64,000 nucleotides of DNA from contig NZ_CP029194.1 in assembly GCF_008642375.1 (NCBI RefSeq), positions 8,426,501 through 8,490,500 of the forward strand. Direction: 5' to 3'. Shown here piece by piece: positions 1-8,425 of this stretch. Position 1 is the stretch's first letter. Every line of letters begins with the position of its first letter. The notes beneath the pieces were generated by a model. The model saw only the letters and a list, made by a program, of their open reading frames with translations, made no database searches and was not told where the DNA came from. The translations under genes were made by a program, and so were the position numbers. This stretch comes from Streptomyces venezuelae (lineage in GTDB: Bacteria > Actinomycetota > Actinomycetes > Streptomycetales > Streptomycetaceae).

Positions 1-1
1 C

Positions 2-2803
2 GGCTGGGGCGGTTTCACCCACGACTTCGCCTTCGACAAGCCGGCGCACGACTGGACCGCGTACAAGGGCATCCGCTTCTGGTGGTACGGCCAGAACACC
101 GCCCCGCTGCCCCCCGGCTCCGGCAAGCGGATCAACTTCGAACTCAAGGACGGTGGCGCCAACGGCGAGGCGTCCGAGCTCTGGACCACTTCCTTCACCG
201 ACGACTGGGAGGGCTGGCATCTCGTCGAGATCCCCTTCTCGGAGTTCCACTACCGAGCCGACTACCAGCCGGTCGGCGGCATCGACCAGGTCCTCGGCCT
301 GGACAAGATGTGGGGCTACGCGCTCACGCTGCCCACCGGCGCGCCGGGCGGCCGCTTCGCCGTCGACGCGATCGAGCTGTACGGCAAGGCCGAACCGGCC
401 CTGAACACCAAGGTCGTCACAGGCGCCGTGGTGCACCCGGTCGACGAGGGCGGCACCGCCCGGATCGACGTCTCGGTCGCCACCACCGGCTCCCAGCCGA
501 CAGGCGAACCGGTCACCGTCGCGTACACCACGGACGACGGCGGGCCCGCGCGGCCCGGCACCGACTACACCCCGGTCAGCGGCACCCTCGTCTTCCCCGC
601 CGGGACGCCCTCCGGGACGACCCGCTCGATCACCGTGACCACCCTGAAGGACGAGTCCGGCGAAGCGGCCGAGACGATCCCGGTGAGACTGACGGTCGAC
701 GGTGCGAAGGCGCCGACGGAGACCCCTGCCGTCGCGGTGAACGCGCACGGACTGCCCTACCTGGACCGGCGGCTTCCGGTGAAGAAGCGGGTCGCGGACC
801 TCCTCTCCCGGATGACGCTCCAGGAGAAGGCCGGCCAGATGACGCAGGCCGAGCGCAACGCGCTGCGCTCGCCCGGCGACATCGCGGGCTACGGCATCGG
901 CTCGCTGCTCTCCGGCGGCGGCTCGGTTCCGACTCCCAACACGCCCGAAGCATGGGCCCGGATGGTCGACGCGTACCAGCTGCGAGCCCAGGCCACCCGC
1001 TGGCAGATCCCGCTGATCTACGGCGTGGACGCCGTGCACGGGCACAACAACGTCATCGGCTCGACGATCATGCCGCACAACATCGGCATCGGCGCCGGAC
1101 GCGACGCCGCCCTCGCCGCCCGCACCGGCGCCGTGACGGCGAAGGAGGTCCGGGCCACCGGGGTGCCCTGGGACTTCGCCCCCTGTGTGTGCGTGACCCG
1201 GGACGAGCGCTGGGGCCGCTCCTACGAGGCCTTCGGCGAGGACCCGGCGCTCGTCACCGCCATGGAGACCGTCATCGACGGGATGCAGGGCGCGCGGGAC
1301 GGCCGGGACCTGGACCGGAACGACAAGGTGCTGGCCACCGCCAAGCACTTCGTCGGCGACGGCGGGACGGCCTTCGGCTCGTCGACCACCGGCTCGTACA
1401 CGATCGACCAGGGTGTCACCCGGGTCACCCGCGAGGAACTGGAGGCCGTGCACCTCGCGCCCTTCACCGAGGCCGTCAAGCGCGGCGTGGGCACCGTCAT
1501 GCCCTCGTACTCCTCGCTCGACGTCCTCGGCGACGACCAGGGCCCCGTGAAGATGCACGCCAACGCCGAGATGATCAACGGAGTGCTCAAGGACCGGATG
1601 GGCTTCGAAGGCTTCGTCATCAGCGACTGGCAGGCCATCGACCAGATCCCCGGCGACTACCCGAGCGACGTGCGGACCTCGGTCAATGCCGGTCTCGACA
1701 TGATCATGGTGCCGACGAACTACCAGGAGTTCACCAGGACCCTGGTCGCCGAGACGGAGGCGGGCCGCATCGCCACCGCCCGGATCGACGACGCCGTCGC
1801 CCGGATCCTCACCCAGAAGTTCCGGCTGGGCCTCTTCGAGAAGCCGTACGCGGACACCACGCATCTGGCCGGCGTCGGCTCGGCGGAGCACCGCGCGGTG
1901 GCGCGCGAGGCGGCCGCCGCCTCACAGGTGCTCCTGAAGAACACGGGCGGCGTGCTGCCGCTCAAGCCCGCCCAGAACGTGTACGTGGCCGGCTCGAACG
2001 CGGACGACCTCGGCAATCAGGCCGGTGGCTGGACCGTCAGCTGGCAGGGCGCCTCCGGCCGGACGACGACCGGCACCACCATCCTGGAGGCCATGCGGAA
2101 GTCCGCCGGTCCCGGGGCCGCGCTCACCTATTCCAAGGACGCCTCCGCGCCCACCGCGGGCCACGAGGTCGGTGTGGTCGTGGTCGGCGAGACGCCGTAC
2201 GCCGAGGGCATGGGCGACGTCGGCAACGGCCACGACCTGGAACTGAGCGCGGCGGACAAGGCCGCCGTCGACCGGGTCTGCGCCGCGATGCCCTGCGCGG
2301 TCCTCGTCGTCTCCGGCCGCCCACAGCTCATCGGGGACCGGCTGCCCGCGATCGACGCCCTGGTCGCGTCCTGGCTGCCGGGCACGGAGGGCGACGGGGT
2401 GGCCGACGTCCTCTACGGCCGCAAGCCCTTCACCGGTCAACTGCCGGTGAGCTGGCCGAAGTCGGAGAGCCAGCTGCCGCTGAACGTGGGCGACACGCGC
2501 TACGACCCCCAGTTCCCGTACGGCTGGGGCCTGACCACGCTCCGCGCCGCCCCGCAGGGCGGCGAGCCGGCCCTGCGCGCGATCGGCCTGGCCGCCCGCG
2601 CCCTCCAGAAGGCCGGGCAGGGGAAGTCCGCCGCGGCAGCCCGACTCGTGGGCCGGGCCCGGCTGATCGTCCAGGACCGCATCGGCCAGAACATCACCGA
2701 GCGGTCGGCGAAGCCGTTCGCCGACGCGGACCATCTGCTGCTCGTCGGCGACCCCGCCGGCGCGGTCGGCAAGCTGACCGAGGCATTCCGCGCGGCGCGC
2801 TGA
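2..2803 (+). CDS. Secreted glycoside hydrolase family 3 beta-glucosidase, 5' end cut off
   Basis: Reading frame 2 is open from base 2, so the start lies upstream of the window; 933 codons are visible and the first internal ATG (308) is not the start. In order: the end of a galactose-binding-like carbohydrate module (codons 1-130), a Calx-beta domain (about 134-240), then the GH3 TIM barrel and C-terminal sandwich (about 250-870). The GH3 nucleophile is the Asp of the SDW motif at codon 542. About 60 alpha-helical residues follow the GH3 domains. GH3 enzymes of this layout remove beta-linked glucose from plant or fungal glucans and are normally exported; the signal peptide would be upstream. 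It is followed by a strong hairpin. Family assignment is firm; the exact substrate is not. Confidence 0.93.
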   Translation, partial: GWGGFTHDFAFDKPAHDWTAYKGIRFWWYGQNTAPLPPGSGKRINFELKDGGANGEASELWTTSFTDDWEGWHLVEIPFSEFHYRADYQPVGGIDQVLGLDKMWGYALTLPTGAPGGRFAVDAIELYGKAEPALNTKVVTGAVVHPVDEGGTARIDVSVATTGSQPTGEPVTVAYTTDDGGPARPGTDYTPVSGTLVFPAGTPSGTTRSITVTTLKDESGEAAETIPVRLTVDGAKAPTETPAVAVNAHGLPYLDRRLPVKKRVADLLSRMTLQEKAGQMTQAERNALRSPGDIAGYGIGSLLSGGGSVPTPNTPEAWARMVDAYQLRAQATRWQIPLIYGVDAVHGHNNVIGSTIMPHNIGIGAGRDAALAARTGAVTAKEVRATGVPWDFAPCVCVTRDERWGRSYEAFGEDPALVTAMETVIDGMQGARDGRDLDRNDKVLATAKHFVGDGGTAFGSSTTGSYTIDQGVTRVTREELEAVHLAPFTEAVKRGVGTVMPSYSSLDVLGDDQGPVKMHANAEMINGVLKDRMGFEGFVISDWQAIDQIPGDYPSDVRTSVNAGLDMIMVPTNYQEFTRTLVAETEAGRIATARIDDAVARILTQKFRLGLFEKPYADTTHLAGVGSAEHRAVAREAAAASQVLLKNTGGVLPLKPAQNVYVAGSNADDLGNQAGGWTVSWQGASGRTTTGTTILEAMRKSAGPGAALTYSKDASAPTAGHEVGVVVVGETPYAEGMGDVGNGHDLELSAADKAAVDRVCAAMPCAVLVVSGRPQLIGDRLPAIDALVASWLPGTEGDGVADVLYGRKPFTGQLPVSWPKSESQLPLNVGDTRYDPQFPYGWGLTTLRAAPQGGEPALRAIGLAARALQKAGQGKSAAAARLVGRARLIVQDRIGQNITERSAKPFADADHLLLVGDPAGAVGKLTEAFRAAR

Positions 2804-2821
2804 ACCTCCCGGAATACGGGT

Positions 2822-2860
2822 GCGGCCCGTGGCCCCGCACAAGGCGGAGCCACGGGCCGC
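2822..2860 (+). terminator. Hairpin after the GH3 gene
   Basis: A perfect 12-bp inverted repeat (2822-2833 with 2849-2860) encloses a 15-nt loop and begins 18 bp after the GH3 stop codon. There is no strong T-tract, which is usual for Streptomyces intrinsic terminators. Confidence 0.7.
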
Positions 2861-2956
2861 TTCCGTCACCCGGATCACCCGTTCACTCCACTGCGGTGGC
2901 CGGGTGGGCGGGGCGGGCGTTGCATGGTACGCAGCGCAGTCCACCCGTCTCGTCGA

Positions 2957-5098
2957 ATGGGCGTTCACACAGTGGTCGGTGAGGATCATCCGGACAGCCG
3001 GTCCGTCCCCGAGGGGCTGGGGGACGCCGTGCTGGACGCGCTCTTCTCCCAGTCGCCCGTGGGCCTGCACGTGTACGACCGGGAGCTGCGTCTGGTGCGG
3101 GTGAACACCGCCGCCAGGCTGATGCGGACGTTCCCGATCGACCGGCTGCTCGGCCGTACGCTGCCGGAGCTCCTGCGTTCCTTCGACATCACCGACCCCG
3201 CCGCCGTGGAACGGGCCGCCCGCCGGGTGCTGGAGACCGGCGTGCCCGAGCTCGATCTGAGCATCCGGTTCCGCGACCGCCGTGTCCCCCCGGTCGAGAC
3301 CGTCTCCTCGGTGTCCGCGTTCCGCCTGCAGCGGGCCGACGGCACCGTGCTGGGTCTGGCCGCCGCGCTGACCGACATCACCGCCCGGGTACGGGCCGAA
3401 GCGGAGGTGCGTCTGCAGAACGAGGCGGCCGCGCGGATCGGAACGACGCTCGACATCTTCCGTACGGCGGCCGAGTTCTGCGAGGTCGTCTCGCCGGCCC
3501 TGGCCGACACCGTGACCGTCGACGTCTACGACGTCGTCCTGGGCGGCCGGGCTCCCACCGCGGACGCTCTCGACCGTGATCAGACTCTTCGACGCGTGGG
3601 GTACCGCTCGGTCGCCGGACCGGACCGGCAGGGCGTCCCCGCCGTCGGCGAGGTGGACGTGTACCCACCCGGCACGCCCTACCGGACCGTCCTGGACACC
3701 CTGGCCCCCAAGCTGATCCGGCGACTGCGCCCGGACGCACCCTGGCTCGATCTCCGGCGCCGACGAGATGCCCGGATCCTGGGCGCGGGGGCGCATTCCA
3801 TGCTGCTGGTTCCGATCCGGGCACGGGGTGTGGTGCTCGGCCTGGCCTGTTTCTACCGCTGGCGCGAACCGGCACCGTTCGACCACCGGCACCTGAGGCT
3901 CGCGCAGCAGCTCACCACGCACGCGGGCCAGTGCCTGGACAACGCTCGCCTCTACGGGCGTGAGCGCTCCGCCGCCCGCATTCTGTCCGGCGGTTTCGCC
4001 CACGCGCAGGCATCCGCGGTCACGGCCGTCGAACTGGCCCGCACCCACCTGCCGGCCGGCACGGGCGGCGGCTGGTCCGACGCCGTCGCCCTCTCCGGAT
4101 CCAGGGTCGCCCTCGTGGCCGGGGACACCACCTCCGGGACATCACGTCCGGCGGCGATGAGCGAGCTGCGTGCGGCGATCGAGGCGCTTGCCGACCTCGA
4201 CCTGTCGCCGGACGACATCCTCCAGCGTCTTCACGACCTCGCCAGTCGCCCGAGCACTTTGCCGGACGCAGCCGAACCCGATGCCGGTGACCAGCCGCCC
4301 GCCACCTGCCTCTGCCTCGTCTACGATCCGGTCTCCCGCCTGTGCTCCGCGGCGAGCGCGGGACACCCGTCACCGGTTCTGGTGCATCCGGGCGGAGCCG
4401 TAGAACTGCTCGACGTCGCGGCAGGGCCACCACTCGGGCAGGGCCTCGCGGAGTACAGGCTCACGGAACGCGTCCTGCCCGAGGGGAGCACCCTGCTGAT
4501 CTGCAACACCGCTCTGCTGGCCGCGGCCGGTGGCCGGGAGTCGATGCTGAGCCGGTTGACCGACCTGTTCGCAGAACCGCAGCCCTCTCTCCAGGCCGCG
4601 TGCGACACGTGCGCCGACGCCCTCGCGCCCGAGCAGCCGTCTCGGGACGCCTATCTGCTGCTGGCCCGCACCCGGGTGCTGGACTACTCCCGGACGAAGG
4701 CGTGGACCTTCCCCAACAGCCCGGAGAGCGCCGGGCAGGCTCGGAGGACGGCCGTGAGTCAACTCGCGGAATGGGGACTGGCCCAGGAGGTCATCGACGA
4801 CACCGCCCTCGTCGTCAGTGAGCTGGTCACCAACTCCGTGCGCTACGCGAAGGGGCCGATCCAGTTGCGCCTCATCCACGACGGCACGCTCGTGTGCGAG
4901 GTCACCGACGACAGCAGCGCCAGTCCGCACCTGCGCCGTGCCCTGGACACGGACGAGAACGGCCGGGGCCTGTTCATCACCGCCCACCTCACCCAGCGCT
5001 GGGGCGTGCGGCCCTCTGGACGAGGCAAGACCCTCTGGGCGGCACGAACCCTCCCAGTGACTCCGGCCTCCGGTCACGACGCTGCCGCCGCGGAGTGA
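2957..5098 (+). CDS. PAS-GAF-SpoIIE phosphatase with C-terminal anti-sigma-type ATPase
   Basis: The product is a multidomain signalling protein of 713 residues. From the N-terminus it shows a PAS domain (about 20-140), a GAF-like domain (about 170-325), a SpoIIE/PP2C serine phosphatase (about 340-570) and a histidine-kinase-like ATPase (about 590-700) with an N-box in SELVTNSVRYA. Such proteins dephosphorylate anti-sigma antagonists, and the ATPase resembles RsbW-type serine kinases, so phosphatase and kinase activity may sit on one chain. An ATG at 2924 would add 11 residues; I prefer 2957 because the conserved sequence begins close behind it, but neither has a strong ribosome site. No partner antagonist gene is next to it. 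The sensed signal is unknown. Confidence 0.88.
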   Translation: MGVHTVVGEDHPDSRSVPEGLGDAVLDALFSQSPVGLHVYDRELRLVRVNTAARLMRTFPIDRLLGRTLPELLRSFDITDPAAVERAARRVLETGVPELDLSIRFRDRRVPPVETVSSVSAFRLQRADGTVLGLAAALTDITARVRAEAEVRLQNEAAARIGTTLDIFRTAAEFCEVVSPALADTVTVDVYDVVLGGRAPTADALDRDQTLRRVGYRSVAGPDRQGVPAVGEVDVYPPGTPYRTVLDTLAPKLIRRLRPDAPWLDLRRRRDARILGAGAHSMLLVPIRARGVVLGLACFYRWREPAPFDHRHLRLAQQLTTHAGQCLDNARLYGRERSAARILSGGFAHAQASAVTAVELARTHLPAGTGGGWSDAVALSGSRVALVAGDTTSGTSRPAAMSELRAAIEALADLDLSPDDILQRLHDLASRPSTLPDAAEPDAGDQPPATCLCLVYDPVSRLCSAASAGHPSPVLVHPGGAVELLDVAAGPPLGQGLAEYRLTERVLPEGSTLLICNTALLAAAGGRESMLSRLTDLFAEPQPSLQAACDTCADALAPEQPSRDAYLLLARTRVLDYSRTKAWTFPNSPESAGQARRTAVSQLAEWGLAQEVIDDTALVVSELVTNSVRYAKGPIQLRLIHDGTLVCEVTDDSSASPHLRRALDTDENGRGLFITAHLTQRWGVRPSGRGKTLWAARTLPVTPASGHDAAAAE

Positions 5099-5191
5099 CT
5101 GTCGGGCCACCGCCCCGTCTGCTGGTGGTACAGCAGTGGCGTCCGCGCCGACCAGCGGAATCGACAGGCGGATCGCCCCGCACGATGGACG

Positions 5192-5222
5192 AGCGGCCCC
5201 TCCTGGAGCAGGTGGGGCCGCT
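5192..5222 (+). terminator. Hairpin after the SpoIIE-type gene
   Basis: A perfect 9-bp stem (5192-5200 with 5214-5222) surrounds a 13-nt loop about 95 bp after the phosphatase stop codon. It probably ends that transcript. It could also act on the minus strand behind the LysR gene, which ends at 5749. Confidence 0.5.
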
Positions 5223-5389
5223 ACGGGGCGTAACTATCGCTTGTGCCCGTGCCGCACGTCGAGGCAGAGCGCCCAGATGTCGGAGTAGCTCCGTTGAGGT
5301 GGGGGCCGCCCGCGGTCGCCTTGCTGAAGTCGGTCGTGGTCACGTCCCGTGGAGGCCGTGTTCGGGCCGCTGACCTCGGCGAAGCGGAC

Positions 5390-5704
5390 CGTCGTGGAGA
5401 CATGCTTGAGGTCGATGTCGTCCGTGCTGCACTCACCGGACCGTTCTCCGCCGACGGCGCGCTCGCCCTGTCCCTCTGCGGCGTACGGCTCGACGGCCGG
5501 TTCGCCGTCCGCGACACCGCCGGACCCGTCGTCCCGGGCGACGGAAGCTCGATCACCGGCCCCGTCACCCTGGTGGCCAACGTGGGTGGTACTGCCTTGA
5601 GCGGCACCACCGTCGACGGACTCTTGAGGTGCGAGGACAACACCTCGGCCCCGGACCTGCACAGTCCGAGCGTCCGCGCACCGTGCTCGGCGGCGGCCGT
5701 CCGT
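5390..5704 (+). pseudogene. Relic of a secreted Gly/Asn-repeat protein
   Basis: About 105 codons in frame 2 have strong Streptomyces codon bias. They read like the repeats of secreted right-handed-repeat proteins: a TGPVTLVANVGG-like strand is followed by LSGTTVDGLLRCEDN, the pattern these proteins use just before a final Cys. There is no signal peptide or convincing start, and the frame runs out into the 3' end of the convergent LysR gene. I interpret it as the remains of a gene, not a working one. The family link rests on pattern memory only. Confidence 0.35.
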
Positions 5705-5748
5705 ACCGTGCCGCATCAGGCGCTGAGGGCCTCCTTTCCGCCTTCCGG

Positions 5749-6636
5749 TCAGCTCCAGTTGCGGGCGTTCTTCAGGAGTGTGCTGTGGACCTGGGAGAGG
5801 CGGTAGTCGGACAGTGACCCTGGATGGACGGCGAGATAGAGGGTGTTGATGGGTGGTATTTCGGGTTCTATGAGGATGGTGATGGCGCCGGAGGCGAGGG
5901 CTGCGGAGCACAGGCATTTGGGCAGTACGGAGACGCCGGCGGAGGAGATGACGGCGGCGAGGATGCCGCGCAGGTCGGGGATGACGGCGGTGATGGGGCA
6001 GTCGGGTTCGCTGTTGAACACGGTCTGCCAGTAGAGGCGGATCAGTGGCATCGTGTCGGCGTAGGCGATCATCGGTGCTTTGCGGATGCTGTGTTGGTCG
6101 ACGCCGGAAGGGAAGAAGTCTTCGACGGCTTCGGGTGAGGCGACGAGGATGAGTTCTTCGTCGGCCAGGGGTGCGGTTTCCAGCCCTCGGCGGGAGGGGC
6201 GGACGGTGGAGACGACCAGATCGAGGAAGCCTTCTTCGAGCTGCGGGAGGAGTTCGTGGCTGGCGCCGATGGACAGCCGGATTCCCAGGCCGCCGGATAC
6301 GAGGCTGGAGATGGCGGGGACGACCCGGGCGGCGGTCAGTTCGGCGGTTGCTCCGATGCGGATGGGTCGTTCTTCGTCGGCGTGGCCGAAGTGTCGGTGG
6401 ATCGCGGAGTTCAGGCCCTTGAGTGACGTCTGGACGTCGCGGGCCAAGACGGACCCGCTGGGGGTGGGAAATGCCCCTTTGGCGGTCCGTTCGAACAGTG
6501 GGCGTCCGAACTCCTGCTCAAGGTTGCGGATCTGCTGGGTGACGGTTGGCTGGGTCACGCCGAGGTGGCGTGCTGCTTTGGTGAAGGACCCGGTCTGGTA
6601 CACAGCCATGAAGGTTTGCAGCCAGGTGAGTTGCAT
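5749..6636 (-). CDS. LysR-family transcriptional regulator
   Basis: This is a 295-residue LysR protein. The N-terminal winged helix-turn-helix spans about residues 1-60 (FTKAARHLGVTQPTVTQQIRNLE is its helix-turn-helix stretch), and the effector-binding domain of the periplasmic-binding-protein fold fills about 90-295. It is the last gene of the minus-strand mutase operon, 109 bp after the acyl-CoA synthetase, and so is likely cotranscribed with the enzymes it may control. LysR proteins usually bind a pathway metabolite and activate the locus. No divergent promoter lies beside it, so its target is more likely one of the upstream operon promoters (near 12,050-12,090 or 15,320-15,430). The assignment is clear; the effector is unknown. 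Confidence 0.92.
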   Translation of the reverse strand: MQLTWLQTFMAVYQTGSFTKAARHLGVTQPTVTQQIRNLEQEFGRPLFERTAKGAFPTPSGSVLARDVQTSLKGLNSAIHRHFGHADEERPIRIGATAELTAARVVPAISSLVSGGLGIRLSIGASHELLPQLEEGFLDLVVSTVRPSRRGLETAPLADEELILVASPEAVEDFFPSGVDQHSIRKAPMIAYADTMPLIRLYWQTVFNSEPDCPITAVIPDLRGILAAVISSAGVSVLPKCLCSAALASGAITILIEPEIPPINTLYLAVHPGSLSDYRLSQVHSTLLKNARNWS

Positions 6637-6745
6637 GAGGATCCGGCCCCCGTGCCGGATTGCGCATGGCGCGCCGCGCGGCGTGGTCCATGCTGAGCCC
6701 GTGGCGGTCCATCCTCAGGGCGGAGAGGGCCGCCACGGGCCGTTC

Positions 6746-8425
6746 CTATTCGACAGTCCAGGTCTCCCTGGTGCTCTCGTGGTGCCCGTTTCGCAGAACG
6801 CTTCGCTGGATCTTCCCTGATGCGGTCAGCGGGAGTTCCTCAGTGAACTCTACGGCCTTGATCATCTTTTCGTCCGGGAGTTTCTCGGAGACGTGGGCGA
6901 GGATCTGCCGGGCGGTGACCTCGGTTGCGGTCCATCCGGGGGCCAGCACGATGTGCGCCTTGGGGATGAACATGCCGATCGGGTCGGGTACGGGGATGAC
7001 GGCCGCGGCGGCCACAGCGGGGTGGGTCAGGGCTGCGGTCTCCAGTTCCAGGGGAGAGATGCGATGGTCGAAGGACTTGAACATGTCGTCGTCGCGGCCC
7101 GAGTAGTAAAGGGCGCCGTCCTCGTCCTGGGTGACGATGTCGCCGGTGTGGTAGATGCCACCGGCGAATGCGCGGGCGGTTCGCTTGCCGTCGTCGTGGT
7201 AGCCGGCCATGACTCCGGCGGACATCTCGGACAGATCCAGGCACAGTTCCCCGGGCTCGTCCTCGCGGACCGGGTTGCCGGTGGCGGTGTTCAGGACAGC
7301 GGGCCGGTAGCCGGGCATGGGCCATCCCATGCTGCCGGGCTTGCCTTCCCGGCCGGGGGGGATGCCGATCTGGCAGGTGGTTTCGGTCTGCCCGTAGCCG
7401 TTCCTGAGGGTGATGCCCCAGGAGTCACGGACGGCGTCGACCAGATAGGTGTCGAGGGGCTCTCCGGCGGAGGTCGCGGAGGTGAGGCGGCCGGGCGGGT
7501 TTCCGAGGCCGTGGGCGAACATGGCCCGCCACACGGTGGGAGGTGCGCAGAAGCTGGTGATGTCGTGCTGGTGGAGGGCGCGCAGGATGCGGTGGGGCTC
7601 GGGGTTGGGCTGGGAGAAGGCGACTGCGGTGGCTTCGGCGTTGAAGGGGACGAAGAAGGAACTCCAGGCGTGCTTGGCCCAGCCGGGTGCGGCGATGTTG
7701 AGATGCCGGTCTCCGGGCTGGACTCCGTTCCAGTACATGCCGGACAGGTGCCCGACGGGGTAGCTGGTGTGGGTATGGATGACCATCTTGGGCCGGGAGG
7801 TGGTGCCGGAGGTGAAGTAGCAGAAGAGGGGGTCGTCGGCGCCGGTGTGATGGACCGGTTCGTAGGGCTCGTTCGACGCCTCGTAGGAGGTGCAGTAGTC
7901 GAGCCAGCCTTCGGGAACGGGGCCGTCGGTGCAGATCCCGGTGAGGTGGCCGGAGATTCCTGCGAACTTGGGGGCGAGCTCGGCAGAGGTGACGACGTGG
8001 CTGACGCCGGCGCGTTCGATGCGGTCCTTCAGCTCCGTGGGAGAGGCGGTGGGATAGGTGGGGACGATGATGGCGCTGACCTTGATGGCGGCGATCATCA
8101 CCTCCCACAGGGGCAGCAGGTTGTGCAGCGCGATCAGGACGCGGTCGCCGCGGGCCACTCCGTGTTCGGTGAGCCAGTTGGCGACCTGGTCTGAGCGCTG
8201 GGCGAGTCGGCGGTAGCTGGCGGCGTCGTCGGTGACGGTTCCGATCAGATGGAGGGCGGTTTGGTCGTTGTCGCGGGCGATGACGTCGAACCAGTCCAGT
8301 GCCCAGTTGAAGCGAGGGATCTGAGGCCAGGTGAACTTCTGCCGTGCGGCATCGAGGTCGTCGCGGTGCTCCAGGAGGACGTCGCGGACGGCGCGGAACG
8401 TCCGGGTGGCGCAGGGGCTCCTCAT
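6746..8425 (-). CDS. ACSM-like acyl-CoA synthetase (AMP-binding enzyme)
   Basis: The 559-residue product is an adenylate-forming enzyme of the acyl/acetyl-CoA synthetase type. It carries the ATP-binding loop (YFTSGTTSRPKM), the GYGQTET motif, the YHTGD motif and the C-terminal catalytic lysine (K538 in LTASGKIQRS). It would activate a carboxylic acid as an acyl-adenylate and usually pass it to CoA. The ATG at 8425 overlaps the flavoprotein stop codon by 4 bp (ATGA), which fixes the start and implies translational coupling; the frame stays open far upstream but that part is antisense. The overall layout is closest to medium-chain acyl-CoA synthetases. The acid used is unknown. Some relatives adenylate nitrous acid or amino acids, so CoA thioester formation should not be assumed. 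Confidence 0.9.
   Translation of the reverse strand: MRSPCATRTFRAVRDVLLEHRDDLDAARQKFTWPQIPRFNWALDWFDVIARDNDQTALHLIGTVTDDAASYRRLAQRSDQVANWLTEHGVARGDRVLIALHNLLPLWEVMIAAIKVSAIIVPTYPTASPTELKDRIERAGVSHVVTSAELAPKFAGISGHLTGICTDGPVPEGWLDYCTSYEASNEPYEPVHHTGADDPLFCYFTSGTTSRPKMVIHTHTSYPVGHLSGMYWNGVQPGDRHLNIAAPGWAKHAWSSFFVPFNAEATAVAFSQPNPEPHRILRALHQHDITSFCAPPTVWRAMFAHGLGNPPGRLTSATSAGEPLDTYLVDAVRDSWGITLRNGYGQTETTCQIGIPPGREGKPGSMGWPMPGYRPAVLNTATGNPVREDEPGELCLDLSEMSAGVMAGYHDDGKRTARAFAGGIYHTGDIVTQDEDGALYYSGRDDDMFKSFDHRISPLELETAALTHPAVAAAAVIPVPDPIGMFIPKAHIVLAPGWTATEVTARQILAHVSEKLPDEKMIKAVEFTEELPLTASGKIQRSVLRNGHHESTRETWTVE

Noticed and set aside
82..2982. 966-codon open frame over the GH3 gene
   Set aside because: It is Arg/Pro/Gly-rich shadow coding in the wrong frame; the GH3 domains lie in frame 2.
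1922..4048. 708-codon minus-strand frame spanning the GH3 and SpoIIE genes
   Set aside because: It crosses two real plus-strand genes and their terminator and has no domain; a typical antisense frame in high-GC DNA.
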